Counted from the stretch's first letter, positions 8,585 through 17,489 are shown. The stretch is DNA of 64,000 nucleotides from Bacillus cereus ATCC 14579 (GCF_000007825.1 NC_004722.1:5306001-5370000); one strand, 5' to 3'. The notes: a model not told the origin generated them from the sequence alone. Made by a program: numbers and translations.

Positions 8585-9494
8585 GCTGCTCACCCCTTGT
8601 GAGTTCAATAAATAAATCTTCTAGCGTAAATACAAGCTCCTTAACGCTATGTACATCTATTTCATTTGCGACAAAGTGTTTATTCCAACTACTTATAGAT
8701 GCAATATCCATGCGGCATAGTAATCGATCGCCTTCTACACTCACTTCCCTTACTTCTTCGGCCGCTTCTAGCATATCTTTCGCCTTAGAAATCGGTGTAA
8801 CAATCCATTCTACACGATCACTTGCTGTTTTAATTAATTCTTCAACCTTGGCAACTGTTATCATCTTTCCTTTATGAATAATAGCAACGCGATCGCATAT
8901 CATTTGCACTTCACTTAGCAAGTGACTTGAAATAAACACGCTCATATTTTCTTCTTTCACAAGCTTATGTATAAATTCCCTAAGTTCTCTAATCCCTGCT
9001 GGATCTAAACCATTCGTTGGCTCATCTAATATGAGCAATTTCGGATTCCCAAGGAGCGCCTGTGCAATTCCAAGGCGTTGTTTCATACCAAGTGAGTACG
9101 TTTTTACCTTGTCATGAATTCTTTCATCTAAATGAACCATTTCAGCAATTTCAATAATACGTTCATCTGATATATCACCTAACATACGAGCAAATTGCTT
9201 TAAATTTTCCCATCCCGTTAAATATGTATACAACTCTGGGTTTTCAACGATACTCCCAATTTGACGCATCGCTTCTCTGAAATTTTCCTTAATCGAATAA
9301 CCACCGATAGAAATCGTACCTTCTGTCGCCTTAATCAATCCGACTAACATTCGAATGGTAGTCGTCTTTCCAGCACCATTTGGTCCTAAGAACCCGAACA
9401 CTTCTCCTTGCTTTACATCAAAGGAAATATTCTCTACAAGAGTCTTCTTTCCAATTACCTTCTTCAAGTCTCGTACGGAAAGTATCGTCGTCAT
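8577..9494 (-). CDS. ABC transporter ATP-binding protein
   Basis: The 305-residue ATPase has Walker A GPNGAGKT at 37-44, a Q-loop, the signature SLGMKQRLG, Walker B LLILDEPTNGLDP and the H-loop in ISSHLL. A C-terminal extension of about 80 residues is typical of the BcrA/DrrA branch paired with ABC-2 permeases. Its ATG overlaps the stop of the SGNH hydrolase gene (ATGA), and its end overlaps the permease start. The three genes therefore form a tightly coupled set. Confidence 0.93.
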   Translation of the reverse strand: MTTILSVRDLKKVIGKKTLVENISFDVKQGEVFGFLGPNGAGKTTTIRMLVGLIKATEGTISIGGYSIKENFREAMRQIGSIVENPELYTYLTGWENLKQFARMLGDISDERIIEIAEMVHLDERIHDKVKTYSLGMKQRLGIAQALLGNPKLLILDEPTNGLDPAGIRELREFIHKLVKEENMSVFISSHLLSEVQMICDRVAIIHKGKMITVAKVEELIKTASDRVEWIVTPISKAKDMLEAAEEVREVSVEGDRLLCRMDIASISSWNKHFVANEIDVHSVKELVFTLEDLFIELTRGEQHA

Positions 9495-10300
9495 TTTACC
9501 CCTCCTTGTTCTAGTTTTAATTTACTTACAACATTTTGAACTAAACGTTCTGCCATATACGTATAACCTACTTCGTTCGGATGAAAATGATCAGAGTATA
9601 ATAAATCTTTCCCGCGGTTTTGGAATAAATCAAATGTCGGTGTAATATACACATTTTTATCGTTTAGCGCTAATTTCTCTAAAGATGCATTCCAGTCCAC
9701 AACAATGTTTGAAGACCCTTTTAAATCTTCTACATCTTCAAAAGGATTGTATAAACCAAGCCAAAAAATCGGACTATCTGTATTTAATTTACGAATTTCT
9801 TCTATAATTTTCTTTGCTTCATTTTGAAACGTCTCTGTGTCAGGACGATACGTCTCTAAATCTATTTTCCCAAGTGATTCCCAGCCTGGGAACAAATCAT
9901 TTCCACCAATCGTTAACACAATTACATCTGCTTGCTTAATTGAATATTGAGCGCCATTACTTTCAATTTGTTTTAATAAATCGGGCATTTTTGCACCACT
10001 AACTGCTAAATTTGTTAATGCAATTTTTTGCTTATAATCTTTTTGTAAATCCTCTTTCATTCGCCCAACATAGCCAATTCCTTCTTTATCACCAACGCCA
10101 CGCGTTAATGAATCACCTAAACTAACGATTTGTAACGTTCCCATTTTCTTTTTCTCTTTTGCCACTACATCGGTCTTTTTAATTAAATTTGAAGCTTTCG
10201 GATTTAATACATCATTTACACCTGAAACAAAGCCATATGCAAATAAACAGAAAGATGCAATTGTAATGAGTAGAATTACTTTTACTACTTTTGATCTCAT
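9491..10300 (-). CDS. SGNH/GDSL-family hydrolase (membrane-anchored or secreted)
   Basis: The protein starts with a basic N-terminus and a hydrophobic helix (about residues 8-26 from the ATG at 10300) acting as signal anchor or signal peptide. The SGNH blocks follow: block I SLGDSLTRG with the nucleophilic serine, the block II Gly, block III GGND, and block V DHFHPN with catalytic Asp and His. An upstream ATG at 10372 is open, but AAGGGG directly precedes the ATG at 10300. Family members are esterases, lipases or acyl-sugar deacylases acting outside the cell. Overlap with the ABC ATPase suggests a shared job, for example acting on an exported or cell-wall acyl substrate; this is inference. 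Confidence 0.88.
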   Translation of the reverse strand: MRSKVVKVILLITIASFCLFAYGFVSGVNDVLNPKASNLIKKTDVVAKEKKKMGTLQIVSLGDSLTRGVGDKEGIGYVGRMKEDLQKDYKQKIALTNLAVSGAKMPDLLKQIESNGAQYSIKQADVIVLTIGGNDLFPGWESLGKIDLETYRPDTETFQNEAKKIIEEIRKLNTDSPIFWLGLYNPFEDVEDLKGSSNIVVDWNASLEKLALNDKNVYITPTFDLFQNRGKDLLYSDHFHPNEVGYTYMAERLVQNVVSKLKLEQGGVK

Positions 10301-10382
10301 ATCAAAACCCCTTTTAGCCCTCATAGATTGTCCATAATTATACCAAACGAAATTTTGAAAAGCGATTTTCACACCTTCTCAA

Positions 10383-11360
10383 TTATGTCGTTTCTCTATC
10401 TACTAACTCTGGTAATAACTCTATATGCTTCACATCTAATTTCTCTTCATTAATCTTTTCATATAATAATTCAAACGCTTTCACTCCAACGTTTTTACTA
10501 GAATGCGAAATCGTCGTTATACCCAATATATCTGCCACCTCTTGATCATCACACCCGATAATCGTAATATCCTCTGGAATACGAACTCCTTGTTTTTTTG
10601 CTTCTGTAACCATCCCCGCTGCAATATGGTTACAAGATACAAGGAACGCCGTCGGTTTTACTGACATATGAGCCCATTCTCTAATTACATTGCGTCCATC
10701 TTCCACTGTAAAACACCCCTCAAATTTCCAGGTCTCTAACGGTGTTACGATACTCTGTTGAAGCGAATCTTCGTACGCCTTCTTTCGTCTTTGGCTATTA
10801 ACGCTATTACTTCTTCCAATACAATATCCAATACGCGTATGACCGGCATCTATTAAGCTTTTCATCCCACGTGAAAATACTTTGTAGTAATCGATATGGA
10901 CACTTGAAATATACTTCGAATCTATTTCTTCACACATAACAATCGGACCGAATTTCGTATATTCTTCAAGCTTCTCCTTACTATTTGTCCGAGAACAAAT
11001 AATAACCCCATCAAGCTTTTTCATTTTTAACATATTCAAAATTTCTAGTTCTCTTTCTTCACTATAATTCGTCTGGCAAAGCATCATATTATAATTATTC
11101 TTTGCTGTCTCTTTTGATATCCCCTCGATAATAGCGCTATAATATTGATCATTTACGTGTGGCAATAAAACGCCAATTACATTCGTTTTTCCTTTCACTA
11201 AATGAATTGCATTCACGTTTTGCGTGTAATTTAATTCTTCTATAATCGCTAAAATTTCTTTTCGTTTCTGTTCATTTACGTACGGATGATTATTTAGTAC
11301 ACGTGAAACAGTTGAAACAGATACTCCAGCAAGTTCAGCAATCTTTCTTATATTTGTCAT
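10383..11360 (-). CDS. LacI-family transcriptional regulator
   Basis: The N-terminal LacI helix-turn-helix covers residues 3-25 (IRKIAELAGVSVSTVSRVLNN), followed by the hinge helix and a periplasmic-binding-protein-like effector domain to residue 325. The domain includes NVIGVLLP and the C-terminal IIGCDDQEVADI segment. The ligand is probably a sugar or nucleoside, but no metabolic gene lies next to it to identify one. It is divergent from the YczE-type gene, and the 97-bp gap holds an operator-like dyad at 11399. It may also read through into the hydrolase/ABC set 82 bp downstream. Confidence 0.92.
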   Translation of the reverse strand: MTNIRKIAELAGVSVSTVSRVLNNHPYVNEQKRKEILAIIEELNYTQNVNAIHLVKGKTNVIGVLLPHVNDQYYSAIIEGISKETAKNNYNMMLCQTNYSEERELEILNMLKMKKLDGVIICSRTNSKEKLEEYTKFGPIVMCEEIDSKYISSVHIDYYKVFSRGMKSLIDAGHTRIGYCIGRSNSVNSQRRKKAYEDSLQQSIVTPLETWKFEGCFTVEDGRNVIREWAHMSVKPTAFLVSCNHIAAGMVTEAKKQGVRIPEDITIIGCDDQEVADILGITTISHSSKNVGVKAFELLYEKINEEKLDVKHIELLPELVDRETT

Positions 11361-11398
11361 CTCATTTTCCCCTTCTCACAAAAATTCTTCCTTGACCT

Positions 11399-11451
11399 GG
11401 TAAGCTTTCCACAATATATCCTTTCCTAGCAAATACATTTAGAAAGGATAT
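11399..11451. promoter_or_regulatory. Operator-like dyad and ribosome-site hairpin between the lacI-type and yczE-type genes
   Basis: GGTAAGCTTTCC at 11399-11410 is an almost perfect palindrome with a central AAGCTT, compatible with a LacI-family operator. Next comes a 10-bp inverted repeat, ATATCCTTTC at 11416-11425 and GAAAGGATAT at 11442-11451. The right arm contains the AAAGGA Shine-Dalgarno of the gene starting at 11458, so the RNA hairpin would hide that ribosome site. Confidence 0.5.
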
Positions 11452-11457
11452 ACAACT

Positions 11458-12084
11458 ATGCTTCGATTCAAATTAGAATATATATTTTTCATTGGCGGTT
11501 TACTCATTCTTGCCATCGGTATTAATATGATGACGATAATTACTTCCTTTGGACTTAGCCCTTATGATTCCTTCTTTATTGCACTATATCAAAATTTTGG
11601 GATAAGTATTGGTTTTTGGATTTTCATGATTAACTTTGCCTTTACACTTATCGTACTCTTTTGGAATAGAAAACAAATTACAATCGGTACAATTGTAACG
11701 ATGGTTCTTATTTCTCTTTTTGTTGATTGGATTGGTTCCATTACAACTATTATGGACGCTATCCGCTCTCTTCCAAAATATATAACACTTATTTGCGGAA
11801 ATCTATTCGTTGGAGCTGGAATTGGTCTTTACGTCTCTACAAACCTTTGTGCAGCGCCTCAAGAAGCTTTCGTTTTAACGGTTGCCGAGAAGAAAAAATG
11901 GACGTTTAGAAGAACAGAGATTTCATTAGCCTTTTTATTTTTAACGTTAAGCTTTTTATTAGATGGACCTATCTATTTTGGAACAATCATCTTATCCTTT
12001 ACAACAGGCTGGATTATCCAAGCATTTATTCAAGTTGGTACGCAGATTTTAAATAGAAAAGAGCCTATTAAGCAAGCTGCTTAA
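11458..12084 (+). CDS. YczE/YyaS/YitT-family membrane protein
   Basis: The 208-residue protein has five to six hydrophobic helices. Its N-terminal part (GGLLILAIGINMMTIITSFGLSPYDSFFIAL) and central GNLFVGAGIGLYVSTNLCAAPQEAFVL follow the YczE pattern. B. subtilis YczE affects surfactin production, but the molecular function of the family is unknown. The AAAGGA ribosome site lies in the right arm of an inverted repeat, suggesting structure-dependent translation. The last codons form the left arm of the terminator stem. Confidence 0.75.
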   Translation: MLRFKLEYIFFIGGLLILAIGINMMTIITSFGLSPYDSFFIALYQNFGISIGFWIFMINFAFTLIVLFWNRKQITIGTIVTMVLISLFVDWIGSITTIMDAIRSLPKYITLICGNLFVGAGIGLYVSTNLCAAPQEAFVLTVAEKKKWTFRRTEISLAFLFLTLSFLLDGPIYFGTIILSFTTGWIIQAFIQVGTQILNRKEPIKQAA

Positions 12085-12102
12085 TAGGCTCTTTCTGTTT
12101 TA
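12058..12102. terminator. Terminator overlapping the 3' end of the YczE-type gene
   Basis: A 17-bp perfect stem (AAAGAGCCTATTAAGCA and complement) with loop AGC starts inside the coding end and is followed by a T-rich run. The A-rich left side could also serve hom. Confidence 0.85.
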
Positions 12103-12114
12103 TGGTAAGAGATA

Positions 12115-13410
12115 CTACTTAGCATCCCCTTCAATTCGATAGTTCGCTTTCAAACAATCTATTTCTTCATACCCTTGCAACGTATGTAGAATATAATCAT
12201 AATCAGCAAGAGACGCACGATGCGTTACAATTACAATTTCAGCCTTTCCTTTCTCTTCAAGCGGCATTTGAATAATTTTCTCAAAGCTAACTCCGCGCTC
12301 AGAGAACAATGAAGTAATTTTTGCAAATACACCAATTTCGTCTTTTACATGCAGTCTTAAAAACTTTTTCACGACAATTTCGTCTGGCTCTTTTAATACT
12401 TTTTGATATTGTGGGACTACAGCACTATTTCCTGTTACCCCTAATCTAATATTTTGCATTACAGCAACTAAATCCGAAACAACAGCTGTCGCTGTCGGTA
12501 AACTTCCTGCGCCTGGTCCATAAAACATCGTTTCTCCAACTGCTTCACCGTACACATACACAGCGTTATATTCATTTTGTACTGCCGCAAGAGGATGTGT
12601 ATTTGGAAGTAAAGTTGGTTCAACTGTAACCTCCAATTTTTCACCATCTCGTTTTGCAAGACCGATTAATTTAATTGTATAACCTAAGCTCTTACTGTAT
12701 TCAATATCTTCCTCTGTAATAGAGGTAATCCCTTTTACTTTCACATCTCCAAGCTCTACATTTGTAGAGAAACCGAGGGTAGCTAAAATCGTCATTTTTC
12801 TTGCTGCATCTAAACCTTCTACATCTGATGTTGGATCTGCTTCTGCAAATCCAAGTTGTTGGGCTTCTTTTAACACGTCGTTATATGCTCTCCCTTCGTC
12901 TGACATTTTCGTCAAAATAAAATTTGTTGTTCCATTTACAATTCCCATTACTTTCGTAATAAGATCTGAAGAAAGTCCTTCTACGATACTGCGTAAAATT
13001 GGAATTCCCCCTGCCACACTCGCCTCATAGAATAAATCAGCCTTATTATCTTTTGCTGTCGCTAATAATTCAGCTCCATGTAATGCCATTAAGTCTTTAT
13101 TTGCAGTTACAACATGCTTTCCGCTTTTTAAAGCTTGTAAAATATATGATTTTGCATCATCAATGCCACCCATCACTTCAATGACAACATCAATATTTGG
13201 ATTATCTAAAATTTCATTTGCATCTTGTGTTAATAGAGTAGAAGGTACCTCTACCTCTCTCTCTTTCTCAATGTTTTGCACTAATACTTTCGTTACCTTC
13301 ACTGGACAGCCTACTTGGTGTATGAGTCGTTCTTGATGATCCGTAATAATACGAACCACACCACTGCCAACTGTCCCAAGACCTAATAACCCAACTTGAA
13401 TTTCTTTCAT
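12115..13410 (-). CDS. hom: Homoserine dehydrogenase
   Basis: The NAD(P)-binding fold starts with GLLGLGTVGSGV. The catalytic domain contains GIVNGTTNFILTKM, typical of homoserine dehydrogenase, and the C-terminal 80 residues are an ACT domain for feedback control. The enzyme reduces aspartate semialdehyde to homoserine, feeding the adjacent metA and metY and also threonine synthesis. The frame is open from a GTG at 13422, but GAGGGG is only properly spaced for the ATG at 13410. It has its own promoter (TTGTTT/TATAAT, 17-bp spacer) and need not depend on the upstream S-box. Confidence 0.96.
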   Translation of the reverse strand: MKEIQVGLLGLGTVGSGVVRIITDHQERLIHQVGCPVKVTKVLVQNIEKEREVEVPSTLLTQDANEILDNPNIDVVIEVMGGIDDAKSYILQALKSGKHVVTANKDLMALHGAELLATAKDNKADLFYEASVAGGIPILRSIVEGLSSDLITKVMGIVNGTTNFILTKMSDEGRAYNDVLKEAQQLGFAEADPTSDVEGLDAARKMTILATLGFSTNVELGDVKVKGITSITEEDIEYSKSLGYTIKLIGLAKRDGEKLEVTVEPTLLPNTHPLAAVQNEYNAVYVYGEAVGETMFYGPGAGSLPTATAVVSDLVAVMQNIRLGVTGNSAVVPQYQKVLKEPDEIVVKKFLRLHVKDEIGVFAKITSLFSERGVSFEKIIQMPLEEKGKAEIVIVTHRASLADYDYILHTLQGYEEIDCLKANYRIEGDAK

Positions 13411-13447
13411 AGTACTGTCCACCCCTCAAAAATTGTGTTTAGATGAA

Positions 13448-13476
13448 ATTATATGAGTAAAAAATCTGAAAAACAA
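13448..13476 (-). promoter_or_regulatory. Sigma-A-type promoter of hom
   Basis: On the minus strand TTGTTT (13471-13476) and a perfect TATAAT (13448-13453) are separated by 17 bp. This predicts a transcript start about 30 bp before the hom start codon, so hom can be expressed separately from metY-metA. Confidence 0.65.
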
Positions 13477-13551
13477 TGTATTTTGAACATTCGGAAAAAT
13501 AAAGGTTAATCTTTACAAGGAAAACGTTACCACGTGTTACACAATCTTTCT

Positions 13552-14457
13552 TTACAATATATAAGGGGTTTCTTGATACACGTAATAATTCAACCAATTA
13601 GAAAACAATAAATTACCATGACTCCTCCACCTAACAAGCGGCTTTTCATCTGGATTATTATGTTTAAAATAGTTTTTTGGCACATCAATATTTAATCCCT
13701 TGTCACGATCTCGTTCGTATTCTTGTTTTAACGTCTCACAACTATATTCGCTATGTCCAAGGGCAAACACTTGCCTTCCTTCTGGCCCAATAACAAGGTG
13801 AACACCTGCTTCTTCAGAGTTTGCTAACAATGTTAATTCTTTCACTTCTCTAATATCATTCTCTCGTACTTCTGTATGACGAGAATGCGGAGCAAAAAAC
13901 AATTCATCAAATCCTTGTAATAATTTCACATGTTGCTCGCAAACTTCATGTTCAAATACACCAAACATTTTTTCCTTAAGGGGATACTTTGGAACACCAT
14001 AATGATAGTACAAGCCAGCCTGTGCCCCCCAGCAAATATGGAGCGTAGATGTTACATTCGTTTTTGAATACTCCATAATATGTTTAAGCTCTTCCCAATA
14101 ATCTACCTCTTCAAAAGCAAGGGTCTCCACTGGCGCTCCTGTAATAATGAGCCCATCAAACTTTTCATTTTCAATATCACGAAACGTTTTATAAAAGCTT
14201 GTTAAATGTTCTTGCGTTACATTACGCGATAGATGTGATTCCATATGAAGCAAATGAACATCTAATTGTAACGGTGTGTTTCCAATTAAGCGAAGTAATT
14301 GCGCCTCTGTGTCTTGCTTCGTTGGCATTAAATTTAATATAGCAATTTTTAAAGCACGTATATCTTGTGTTTCTGCCCGCTCCTTCGTCATTACAAAAAT
14401 ATTTTCTTTTTGCAACACTTTGCGAGCCGGTAAATCTTTATCAATTATGATTGGCAT
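13552..14457 (-). CDS. metA: Homoserine O-acetyltransferase (MetA family)
   Basis: This is a MetA-family acyltransferase, 301 residues from the ATG at 14457. TTGGAGGC lies in front of that ATG, while the longer frame starts at a TTG. Counting from it, Cys142 in HICWGAQAG is the acyl nucleophile, and His235 and Glu237 lie in GHSE. Residue 111 is Glu (GAPVE). Work on the B. cereus enzyme linked Glu at this position to acetyl-CoA use and Gly to succinyl-CoA, so I call it an acetyltransferase despite the family name. Its product O-acetylhomoserine is the substrate of the overlapping metY. The gene overlaps the metY 3' end by 17 bp. Confidence 0.95.
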   Translation of the reverse strand: MPIIIDKDLPARKVLQKENIFVMTKERAETQDIRALKIAILNLMPTKQDTEAQLLRLIGNTPLQLDVHLLHMESHLSRNVTQEHLTSFYKTFRDIENEKFDGLIITGAPVETLAFEEVDYWEELKHIMEYSKTNVTSTLHICWGAQAGLYYHYGVPKYPLKEKMFGVFEHEVCEQHVKLLQGFDELFFAPHSRHTEVRENDIREVKELTLLANSEEAGVHLVIGPEGRQVFALGHSEYSCETLKQEYERDRDKGLNIDVPKNYFKHNNPDEKPLVRWRSHGNLLFSNWLNYYVYQETPYIL

Positions 14458-15739
14458 GTGTTTTGCCTCCAACTAGAGCTGCTTCCAAATCTGCAATAAT
14501 ATCAGAAACATCTTCTATACCAACCGATAAACGAATTAAATCGGATGTAACACCCGCTAAACGCTGATCTTCAGCATTTAATTGTCTATGCGTCGTACTA
14601 GCAGGATGTATAACGCAAGTTCGTGCATCAGCTACGTGCGTTACAAGAGTTGCTAGTTTTACATTTGCGATAAATTCTTTTGCTGCTTCTAATCCGCCTT
14701 TAATACCGAAAGTTAAAACACCACTAGCACCTTTTTTCAAGTACTGTTGTGCTAATGAGTAATTTTCATTACTATCTAAGCCTGGATAATTCACCCATTC
14801 AATACGTTCATGATTAGCAAGCCACTTAGCAACTGCAAGAGCATTTTCACTATGACGTTCCATTCGTAAATGCAATGTTTCTAAGCCAATATTGCTAATA
14901 TATGCATTGAATGGGCTCATACAATTTCCATAATCTCTTAATAGTTGAACACGTGCTTTCACAATATATGCTGCTGCACCAAAGTTTTGAACGTAACTTA
15001 CACCGTGATAACTTGGATCTGGTTCAACAAGCTCAGGATATTTTCCATTTGTCCAATCAAAGTTTCCACCGTCAATTACAATACCGCCTAAAGAGCTCGC
15101 ATGCCCATCGATATACTTCGTCGTAGAATGAACAATAATATTTGCCCCATATTCAAACGCTTGGCATAAATAAGGAGTTGCTAATGTATTATCAACGATA
15201 AAAGGTACCTCTAATTCTTTAGCGGCAGCTGAAAATTCTTTGAAATTTAAAACATTCATCGCTGGATTTCCTAATGATTCTGCATAGATAAGTTTCGTCT
15301 TATCGTTAGCAAGTGCCGTAATTTCATCTGCCGTTAAATTTGGATTAAAGAACGTAACATCAATGCCAAGCTTACGTAAACTCACCCCAAATAAATTAAA
15401 CGTTCCCCCGTAAACAGTTGAAGAGCAAAGTAAATGATCCCCACTACTACAAATATTTAAAACTGCGAGCATAATAGCTGCTTGCCCAGAAGCCGTTGCA
15501 ACAGCTCCTACACCGCCTTCTAAATCTGATAACTTCTGCTCAAATGCTGCTAAAGTAGGGTTTCCAATACGTGTATAAATATATCCTTCTGCCTCTAAGT
15601 TAAATAGAGCTGCTAAATCATCCGAAGTATCGTATTTATACGTTGTGCTTTGATAAAGTGGTAAAACACGTGGTTCACCATTCTTTGGCGTATAGCCACC
15701 TTGCACACAAATTGTTCCTTTTCCCCATGATTCTCCCAT
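14441..15739 (-). CDS. metY: O-acetylhomoserine sulfhydrylase (MetY)
   Basis: This is a PLP enzyme of the Cys/Met metabolism family (432 residues). The PLP lysine lies in VHSTTKYIDGHASSLGG, and the YTRIGNPT and SGQAAIMLAVLNI segments are conserved. Its length and the insertion after the PLP region match O-acetylhomoserine (thiol)-lyase rather than the shorter cystathionine synthases. It makes homocysteine from O-acetylhomoserine and sulfide. It is the first gene behind the S-box leader, and metA follows with a 17-bp overlap. The set therefore converts homoserine to homocysteine under SAM control. Confidence 0.95.
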   Translation of the reverse strand: MGESWGKGTICVQGGYTPKNGEPRVLPLYQSTTYKYDTSDDLAALFNLEAEGYIYTRIGNPTLAAFEQKLSDLEGGVGAVATASGQAAIMLAVLNICSSGDHLLCSSTVYGGTFNLFGVSLRKLGIDVTFFNPNLTADEITALANDKTKLIYAESLGNPAMNVLNFKEFSAAAKELEVPFIVDNTLATPYLCQAFEYGANIIVHSTTKYIDGHASSLGGIVIDGGNFDWTNGKYPELVEPDPSYHGVSYVQNFGAAAYIVKARVQLLRDYGNCMSPFNAYISNIGLETLHLRMERHSENALAVAKWLANHERIEWVNYPGLDSNENYSLAQQYLKKGASGVLTFGIKGGLEAAKEFIANVKLATLVTHVADARTCVIHPASTTHRQLNAEDQRLAGVTSDLIRLSVGIEDVSDIIADLEAALVGGKTHANHN

Positions 15740-15769
15740 CTCTCATTCTCCTTTCTTTTATACAAAATA

Positions 15770-15811
15770 AAAAACTGCTCCTTTCCTGAAAACAAGAAAG
15801 GAGCAGTTTGA
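15770..15811 (-). terminator. S-box attenuator terminator
   Basis: On the minus strand a 14-bp perfect stem (AAACTGCTCCTTTC with its complement) with a ten-base loop runs into TTTTTTATTTT. It lies between the aptamer and the metY start and is the expression platform of the riboswitch. Confidence 0.93.
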
Positions 15812-15830
15812 AAACACGCTCTAAAGGCTC

Positions 15831-15935
15831 TTTCTTATCTCTCAGGATTACTACCTGCAGGATTTGGCACAATTCCGTTATACGGCTGTTGCCAAGGTTT
15901 CATCGGGCCTGTCCCTCCACCTTTTCTTGATAAGA
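15831..15935 (-). promoter_or_regulatory. SAM-I riboswitch (S-box) controlling metY-metA
   Basis: Read on the minus strand, the aptamer opens with P1 CTTATC, followed by AGGTGGAGGGA. CCCGATGAAACCTTGGCAAC comes next, then GTGCCAAATCCTGC, and it closes with CCTGAGAGATAAG. These are the conserved blocks of the S-box, including the kink-turn and P1 closure. Bound SAM stabilises P1 and lets the downstream terminator form; low SAM permits read-through into metY. Confidence 0.96.
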
Positions 15936-15952
15936 CTATGCAATTACCGTTG

Positions 15953-15981
15953 ATTTTATAGCAATAATTTCCTAATGTCAA
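15953..15981 (-). promoter_or_regulatory. Promoter of the metY-metA operon
   Basis: On the minus strand TTGACA (15976-15981) and TAAAAT (15953-15958) are 17 bp apart. They lie directly upstream of the S-box aptamer. Confidence 0.7.
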
Positions 15982-16257
15982 ACAGTTTTTCTGAATGTTC
16001 TAAAATAAATGTTAACAGTTTCATATAAATCAACAAAAGAAATATATTCTAGTCTATTTCAAAAAAGACCTTTAAAAACCTCAAATCAGTCTATAAAATT
16101 AAATAAGTAATTTAACCTATAAATTCAAATTCCCCAAAAGTTAGCCTATATGTTGAATAGGCCATCTTCTCAAAAAGATACTATATATATTCAATCCATT
16201 TTTCACTAGTATATTTCACTTTTTTCCCTACTAAGATTTACATAACGGAGGTATAAC
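15982..16257. other. AT-rich intergenic region upstream of the ClC gene
   Basis: I see two small hairpins (GCCTAT/ATAGGC at 16144-16162 and ATCTT/AAGAT just after) and the AACGGAGG ribosome site of the ClC gene. I recognise no RNA family or further gene. Confidence 0.4.
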
Positions 16258-17487
16258 ATGACAAATAAAAAAGATATGCATTACATACTTGCTCTATATG
16301 GCATTCTTCTAGGATCTATAGTAGGAGCTACAGTCTGGTTATTTTTAGTCACAATAAATATTGGAATCCACTTTATTTGGGGATACTTGCCTGAAGTTCT
16401 CTCTTTTCCCTCTTATTACACCCTTTGCGTAACAATAATTGGCGGGGTCCTTGTTGGTCTATCACAAAAACATTTCGGTACATACCCACGCCTTATGCCT
16501 GAAGTAATGGCTGAATATAAAAAAACTGGTCGAATCGAATATCGCTTTGTCCATCGGGCTACTTTAACAGCGATTATTGTTTTAATTTTCGGTGCTAGTC
16601 TTGGTCCAGAAGCCGCACTAGTTGGAATTATAGGCGGACTGTGCACATGGGTAGGGGATCGCTTTAAATTTGCCTTAAAGGGTATGAATGAGCTAACCGA
16701 GATCGGAATTGGCGCTACTTTAAGTGTCATTTTTAACGCACCATTATTCGGTTATTTAGCACCAAATGAAAATGAGGGGGAAGAAATTGCTGCTTTTTCT
16801 AAAGGAAAAAAAGCGATTGTATACTTAGCTACTACTTTCGCAGGTTTTTCTGTTTATTTACTACTGAGTAAACTTGATAATCGTGGATCCTTTATTGTTG
16901 ATTTCGGAGAAGGTACACTTTCTTTCAATGAATGGATTGCATTTCTTCCACTTGCTAGTATCGGTGCTATAGTTGGTTTCTTTTATTTCAAGTTAGAATT
17001 CACATTAGAAAAGTTAATTCACCCTTTTAGAGAATACAAGCTGACACTCGGAATTATCGGTGGTATTTTATTAGGAATTGCGGGAACCTTTCTTCCGTAC
17101 ACATTATTTTCAGGGGAACATCAATTAAAAGAATTAGTTGTTGAATGGAGCCATTTATCTTTTTGGATACTACTTCTTTCAGGGATTTTAAAGTTGTGCA
17201 TTACTGCCGTTTGTTTGAACACAGGGTGGCGAGGTGGACATATCTTCCCAATTATATTTTCTGGGTCAAGTATCGGATACGCTGTAGCATCTATTCTTCC
17301 TATAGATCCAGTAGCATCTGTTGCCATCGTAACAACAGCAATTTCAAGCTATGCGTTACGAAAGCCAATAGCTATAACATTACTATTACTTATGTTTTTC
17401 CCGCTTAATTTACTATTGCCCATGCTTGGTGCAGCTGCTATCGGTAATGCCTTTCCACTCCCAAAACATAACGAAAATAAAAATTAA
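16258..17487 (+). CDS. ClC-family chloride channel/transporter
   Basis: The 409-residue membrane protein has about ten hydrophobic helices. The ClC selectivity motif appears as FGASLGPEAALVG near residue 120, a GxxxGPE form of the canonical GREGP. A second anion-site region follows near residue 320 in GWRGGHIFPI. There is no cytoplasmic CBS pair. Family members move chloride or other anions, by channel or H+ exchange. The non-canonical motif (Ser-Leu before GPE) resembles small Firmicute ClCs whose ion is not established. A strong terminator follows. Confidence 0.85.
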   Translation: MTNKKDMHYILALYGILLGSIVGATVWLFLVTINIGIHFIWGYLPEVLSFPSYYTLCVTIIGGVLVGLSQKHFGTYPRLMPEVMAEYKKTGRIEYRFVHRATLTAIIVLIFGASLGPEAALVGIIGGLCTWVGDRFKFALKGMNELTEIGIGATLSVIFNAPLFGYLAPNENEGEEIAAFSKGKKAIVYLATTFAGFSVYLLLSKLDNRGSFIVDFGEGTLSFNEWIAFLPLASIGAIVGFFYFKLEFTLEKLIHPFREYKLTLGIIGGILLGIAGTFLPYTLFSGEHQLKELVVEWSHLSFWILLLSGILKLCITAVCLNTGWRGGHIFPIIFSGSSIGYAVASILPIDPVASVAIVTTAISSYALRKPIAITLLLLMFFPLNLLLPMLGAAAIGNAFPLPKHNENKN

Positions 17488-17489
17488 TA

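Noticed and set aside
13526..13541. Second parS-like CACGTG sequence between hom and metA
   Set aside because: TGTAACACGTGGTAAC (minus strand) differs from the parS consensus at five positions, mainly in the right arm, so I do not call it a ParB site.
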